Positions 59,463-64,000 of a stretch of DNA of 64,000 nucleotides are shown one piece after another. Each line of letters starts with the position of its first letter. Position 1 is the first letter of the stretch. The position numbers and the translations under genes were made by a program. The stretch comes from Arctopsyche grandis (Eukaryota > Arthropoda > Insecta > Trichoptera > Hydropsychidae): NCBI RefSeq assembly GCF_051622035.1, contig NC_135364.1, positions 12,703,501-12,767,500 on the forward strand, read 5' to 3'. The notes under the pieces were generated by a model, which had not been told where the DNA came from, did not search any database, and saw only the letters and a program-made list of their open reading frames with translations.

Positions 59463-62400
59463 ATATATACATTCATAACAAGAAATGTTATATTAATAGA
59501 AGTGGCTTTAGGCGTCATATTGTTGTCAAGTGACGATTGTCCACAGACAATCCTAAATAATTTTAGCATCAGTCGTATTTGATGCTTGGTGCTCGACGTA
59601 TGTCCGATAAAAACTTCTCTGTTTGTTTATATTACTCGCAAGATGGGCAAGCATCGGTAAAAATTGCACAATGCATTCAAAAACACACAATAAACAACAT
59701 GGTATACATTTTTTTAAGTAAATTGAACCGATTGTATTCCGGGGCGTTGACAATAATTATTTATTCGTAAGAGCCCTTTTATTATTATTACATTTCTCTG
59801 CATACATATGTATTTATGTATGTGATGATTCATATTTATTTTAAAAAATAAATAAATTTAAATTTACCGCATCCGTGCTTTGAGATTTTCCAATAGAACC
59901 AAGAGTGGGAGTTTTCTTCAAGTTAGCTACAGTAGGTGCTTGTGATAATTTACTATTGGCGTCTTGAAGTTCTCTTTGGAGCCTAAGGGCGACTTCATTG
60001 GACATTGCTAGTTCTTGTTCCAACTGTTTTATTTTAGAAATTCTATCCACGCCCGCAGGCCCTCCGGCAAGCTGAATATTGAATGAATATGAACAAACCA
60101 TAAATAATATGGACGCATATAAAAGTATCTAAAATTAAACAATGATAAAAATTAACCTCCAATAGCTTTTTTTCTTGATCTTTTTTTTCTTGTTCCAATT
60201 GTTCAGTTTTTCGTTCAGTCTTTTTCAATTTAAAGGATAAAACTCTACAATTTTTTGTAGTCTGTTCTAACTCCTTTCTTAACGAACTATACTCGTCTGC
60301 TTGATCTTCCCTAATTTCAATAACATAAAATGTTATAAATAAAAGAAGCTTCAAAAATTTATAAAAGAAAAATTGTGTTCTCTATTTCTAACTTCAAGAA
60401 GAAAAAAAATACACAATTACCTGAAATTGTCTTGCATTTCTTCAATTTCTTCTTCCATGGATCTTAATTCACGTTTCATATCTTCATTCTCATCCATCAA
60501 CTCTTCGCATAAAGTTTCAGCTGCTAATAATTTTGATCGCAATTGTTCGGCCGCTCGGGCTGCAGCATCATTCGATGGCCGTCCCTGAGTGAGAAAACAA
60601 GAATAATTTTGTGATTAACTATTAAAAATTGAATATTTATACTATGAGCATTGACATCATAAGACGATACCTCCATTTCGGCTTCAATTTCTCTAACTCT
60701 AATTTGTAAAGATTTTTTCTCATCTCGCAAATCCTCATTTTGAATAGTAATTTCGTTAATTTTCTGTTGTAATTTCAATGTTTCCGAAGGTCTAGAAGTG
60801 GTCTTCGATGACGATGTATCCAAAGCAGCCAAACGTCTTAACAAAATATCACTTTTCTCTTTTTCTACTCGTTCGCATCTTTTTCGCAATACTTCCACCT
60901 CTTCCCGCAAGCTTTGCATTTCCTAAAGCAAATTAAAATATGTAATAGATGGCAGTTTTAGAATATGTATCGCACAACTGAAAATACCTGAGCATTAAAT
61001 TGATTGTGATCAACCAGTGTTGTTTCAGAAGTAGTAGTACCAGCAAGACTGATATTGTCATCTTCCTGATTTGAGTCGGAATCTTCTCTATCACTCGTAT
61101 TATCTTTAGATGTACCATTAACCAATTCCTTTGCGGGACCACCTCTCGTTGGTGGACGAGAAGCATTATTACGAGATGATTTAATCTTAAAAAGTTTATT
61201 TTTGACTTAAGATATGTATTTACATACGTACTATTTTTAGAACAAAAAAAATTCAAGCAATTTATAAAATGACTAAATGAAACAATAATGTCAAGATTAC
61301 AAATATGAATGGAAAAAATGGACACATTTTGTTAAAAATGATGTTTCAAAAAAGGGTATGATGAACATACATATGGGTACATTTAGTAATTAAAATGGAA
61401 AAGTATTATGGTGAATATGATGATATCCAATAATAAAACATAATTTCTTATCGTGTTTTCAAACCAATTATAACCATTTATACCAATGTATATCTGCGTG
61501 CTAAATTAAGCAATTAAGGGTAGTGTTGATTATGCGAGAAAATTATTCATAAAATCGGTGCGTGTCTTTCAATATTCATATATATAATATGAGGTTTCAT
61601 ACTATAAAAATATACGTAAATAAGCTAAAAATGTACATAGCTAGGAATTGTGGGATGGAATTTCAAGTTCCAAAAAAACATTAAAATCAAGCATTTTCAG
61701 AAAACTGCTTTTTTCAATAAGGAGAGTACAAATCAAAAATTAAATCATTGAAATACAAACCTTTATCATGAAGTCAACGTCGGTCTCTTTTGATTTAGAT
61801 ACAACTGTAGGTTTAATAATAACAGTCTTTTCAGGTTTTTCTTTTTCACTACTTACATCTCTAGGTTTGTCTTTTTTTATGTTAGTGTCACGTTCAATAA
61901 CCTTATTCGCGTCTTTTTCAATACTGTTACTACGTGCTTTTAAAGCTTGCATCTATAAAATGTAAATGCGAAAGACATACATAATGTTATTGACAGATTG
62001 AAATGTAAAAATAGTTAACAAATGAGATTTTAAACTTTGTATAATAGTTATCATTGCGCACCAATATATTTGAGTAAGTTGTGCGTATTCTTTTTTAGAC
62101 AATGAGTATGGAAATGATTCTCAAATTGTACAATCTTGAAAATCTTTAAAAATTAATATGTTAACACATTTAAAATGACATCTTGAATTTGTCAAGATGT
62201 AAAATTTAGTCACATTTTGTTTTATAAAAGTGAAAAAAATAGTATGAATATGTAATTTCTCATTTCATATATGAAAAATAAAGTTTTATAAAATTGATAA
62301 AAATTGTAATGATTACTTACTTTTTTGACTCTTTCAGCCAATGAATCATTTTTAGTAATAATAATGCGTGAAGGAGCTGTAGTCGTTGGGGATGAAACTG

Positions 62401-62904
62401 TTGGGGTAGTTTTCGGGGGAGCTGCAGTAGGGGGAGGCGTTGAAGCTGGTCTCCGTAGGACCACAGTACTCTGTATTTCTGTAATTCCAACAAGCACCAT
62501 TGATAACAAATATTTTATGATATTTATCAAAAATCTAATATTGATGAGATTTGTACCTGTGTTGTTTTGGCCGGTGTCTGGTGGAGTGGGTCGCTTTTTA
62601 GGTAGTGTGAAGCTGATTGTAACAGGTTTAGCATCGTCGTTAACATTACCGAGATCAGGTGTAGATGTCCAAGATGCACTCGTCCGAGCAAAACCTTAAA
62701 TTTGCACATTTATGAATATTTTTATATTAAATCAACTTGCCTTTAAATTTACCTACATACATATGTATATATCTACTCAATTCAATATTACCTGATGAAA
62801 ATGCTTCAGTTTTATCGTTTTTATTGCTGTCTTGACTAAGATTTTGACTTGACACCCATCCTCTGACAGAATCTTTTCCTGAACTACGATCATCATCACG
62901 ATTT
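49323..62904 (-). CDS. MTCL1/SOGA-family coiled-coil protein, 3' part (5' end outside window)
   Basis: 39 in-phase exons encode about 2130 aa, mostly coiled coil. Two regions identify the family. Near the N-side: AAEQLRSKLLAAETLCEELM, MEEEIEEMQDNFRED, ELEQTTKNCRVLSFKLKK. Near the C-side: SGRTKIPGLRTRLELAWHKE, QETSTLARDLRQTLFEVER, then RLSGGSTQSD and KKKKKGIFGKLKQLTKSRSI. These match vertebrate MTCL1/SOGA proteins, which cross-link microtubules or regulate autophagy. Between them lies a Lys/Glu-rich coiled coil of more than 1000 residues (57570-51892) that is longer than I expect in vertebrate members. The first exon seen enters in phase 2, so more 5' exons exist beyond 62904; I found none in 62905-64000. 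The stop TAG is at 49325-49323. Domain match is seen; function is inferred. Confidence 0.85.
51892..57570 (-). other. MTCL1-like exons L-BB: long Lys/Glu coiled coil
   Basis: Exons: 57570-57480, 56726-56599, 56464-56285, 56160-56036, 55961-55814, 55734-55504, 55429-55276, 55205-54876, 54776-54490, 54334-54110, 53637-53326, 53220-53049, 52962-52836, 52756-52642, 52555-52397, 52325-52104, 52026-51892. The first (GSNLRKRASRVEDDNESLAL) is family-like; those that follow are heptad-rich with little family signature. The acceptor of exon 54334 (ttaacaaaaaaag) has a poor pyrimidine tract and is the least certain boundary. Antisense open frames here (for example 54440-54811) are shadows of the Lys/Glu coding. 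Confidence 0.82.
57873..58616 (-). CDS. MTCL1-like alternative exon K (mutually exclusive with 57570-57480, or terminal)
   Basis: A 736-nt exon follows acceptor gtaaaatacag at 58617 and encodes ASWYREHHGGGRI and about 230 more polar residues. It contains repeated TQTENF/SQTD motifs (SCGSQTDM, TFTQTENFM, NNSTQTENF) of the kind that can bind the dynein light chain LC8. It can leave by donor ATAG|gtaatt at 57881 (phase 1) or run two codons further to TAA (57875-57873). The next exon, 57570-57480, enters in phase 0, so the two cannot be joined in frame; both can join exon 56726. It is therefore a mutually exclusive or terminal exon. I do not recognise it from vertebrate members. Confidence 0.6.
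   Translation of the reverse strand, partial: ASWYREHHGGGRISPSIKINPFPNSNVSTHPDLIPCSLISEDDCDSDAEILDQNTAQRLHVFQMQMTLGKVEGTFDDNPLSIGINKAIQSTLFKISCGSQTDMILSVDMASATEDNFKNVYVQSEREIPINTTFTQTENFMSNTQVQTITIVTNNNSTQTENFHKHESTNTNTPHVEISPEIPGCSKIIELKTLEEDYKPHYQDIQNTYSPPLSPDVSLSNHCYYNPKYPFTSVFNAITGGLPTIGN
59241..62904 (-). other. MTCL1-like exons A-J: disordered N-part and conserved coiled coil
   Basis: Exons: 62904-62792, 62694-62557, 62478-62321, 61952-61761, 61185-60988, 60922-60671, 60584-60421, 60310-60157, 60071-59868, 59369-59241. The first five encode Ser/Thr/Pro/Lys-rich, probably disordered sequence; exon 61952 begins with ATG in phase 0 and could be an internal start. The next five encode the conserved family coiled coil (EMQSLREEVEVLRKRCERVE onward to LEREADLREQLKNAEEE). 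Confidence 0.85.
59393..59450. repeat. (AT)n and T-run in MTCL1-like intron
   Basis: About 28 AT units followed by a run of T, in the intron just upstream of exon 59369-59241. Confidence 0.9.
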
Positions 62905-64000
62905 CTGGAATAGCCATATAACAAAGATTGCAGTTATTAGGTTGTGATTGTATTATTCACATTATTCTAGAAAAATTCATTTTGACGTAAAATTTTTCAA
63001 TTGACATATTTCAGAGAAAACTCTTGTCTTATGCATAAGGGTTAAATGCTAGATAAATACAAATTTAAACAAAAGAAATACATTAAGTAAAATCTAATAT
63101 ATAATTTGGAAAGAGACTTTGTATATATATGTATGCATCCTTCGTTCGTAGAAATCCGTGACGTCATCGAACAAATAATTCACTTTTTTCCGATTCAAAG
63201 GATTCGCGAAGCCCTAGGGCTCCGCCCCCTAGGGGGCGCAGACGGCGTGGGTGTATATATAATTTTTTATAAGAGACTTACTATATATGTTTGTTTGTTC
63301 GTGACAATCAATTTAATAAAAAAAAACAAACGAGTATTCAAATAAATTTATATAAAATAAAACTATTCAAATAAATTTTATAAAATGTTTACTATTAGTC
63401 ATGTTTAAGCGGTTTATATTACAAATACCGAGCGAAGCCGGGTAATACAGCTAGTAGAATATAATTTTAATTCTCATTGTAAAGATATTAAAAAAGCTTG
63501 TAAAACTTAGGTTCCAATTATGATGGTCTTCGTCGATGACAAAATTTTTGAGCGAATATCGCGAGACATTTAGGAAAAAATAATACAAATATTTACGTAG
63601 TCCAAATTTTCTTTTTGATAAGATGTCTCGAAATAATTTCGCAGCACAATTCCCACAAATAATAATGAATACCATTGATAATTTTAACTTTTACTATGAG
63701 AAGTTCAAACTTCTAGGGTTCAAGCAGCGAAAATAAGAAATTTCAATGGATTGGCTACAAGATGGGATTAAATACATATGTATCAATTAAGCTGAATGTG
63801 CCATGTAATCAGATTGCCTGAGGAACGATTGCCGAACACGATTAATAAAGGTTGTCAGTAAAAGACCAGTGGGGTGATAGAATGGATTGAGAGGAACATA
63901 ATATAAGCGAAAGGTTAAAATGCTATGGCAGCTTAATAGGTATACATATAGATATATGTACACAGCGGCGGATCAAGTAAATGAGAGGCCTCAGGCCCAT
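62905..64000. other. Upstream intron or flank of the MTCL1-like gene
   Basis: Probably intronic, since exon 62904 enters in phase 2. It holds a Helitron-like element (63093-63454). No further exon is recognised to the window edge. Confidence 0.5.
63093..63454. mobile_element. Non-autonomous Helitron-like element
   Basis: Begins TCTAATATATAA and ends GGGTAATACAGCTAG, inserted between A and T as Helitrons are, with no target duplication or inverted ends. The 3' region carries GCGAAGCC words, and GC-rich palindromes (GCCCTAGGGC, CCCCCTAGGGGG) lie in the middle. The 3' end sequence resembles known insect Helitron termini (CTRR-T). No Rep/helicase coding is present. Confidence 0.55.

Noticed and set aside
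59288-59569. 93-codon frame with Tyr-Ile repeats
   Set aside because: Translation of the (AT)n tract plus out-of-frame exon sequence.

Overview
The window looks like nuclear DNA of an insect. It is strongly AT-rich, its genes have short GT-AG introns (most under about 150 bp), it carries a ZAD zinc-finger gene (an arthropod-specific family), and it is studded with small DNA transposons. No bacterial operons, rRNA or CRISPR arrays are present. I cannot fix the order of insect from sequence alone.

Layout, left to right: (1) 1-3237, AT-rich intergenic DNA with a hAT-type MITE, a foldback element and a (TA)n tract. (2) 25186-3238, minus strand: a complete 53-exon Lrrk gene (ankyrin, LRR, ROC-COR, kinase and C-terminal propeller region; 2681 aa), reconstructed with all intron phases consistent. 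Its 9.2-kb third intron holds several transposons and a probable alternative first exon at 18513-18336. (3) 25187-27562, intergenic, with a probable solo LTR. (4) 30174-27563, minus: a three-exon ZAD-C2H2 zinc-finger gene (504 aa). (5) 31530-33485, plus: an intronless gene for a TFIIIC90/GTF3C4-type subunit. (6) 36244-34073, minus: an intronless asteroid-type (ASTE1) XPG-fold protein, convergent with the previous gene. (7) 36589-37195: a decayed hAT transposon with a second element nested in it. (8) 47441-38554, minus: a complete 32-exon Spt6 gene (1785 aa), including a 12-nt microexon. (9) 62904-49323, minus: the 3' part of a large MTCL1/SOGA-family coiled-coil gene (39 exons plus one alternative large exon; its 5' end lies beyond the window). 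(10) 63093-63454: a Helitron-like element.

The genes do not form a pathway; this is an ordinary stretch of a eukaryotic chromosome. Two cover RNA polymerase machinery (Spt6 for Pol II elongation, TFIIIC90 for Pol III), one is a probable DNA-binding regulator, one a signalling GTPase-kinase, one a nuclease-fold protein and one a cytoskeletal cross-linker candidate. I did not find a convincing wholly new system. The most useful non-standard signals are: a phase-matched GC-AG alternative first exon in Lrrk; two exons of the MTCL1-like gene whose phases make them mutually exclusive; the Spt6 microexon; and several well-preserved nested MITEs with readable target-site duplications.
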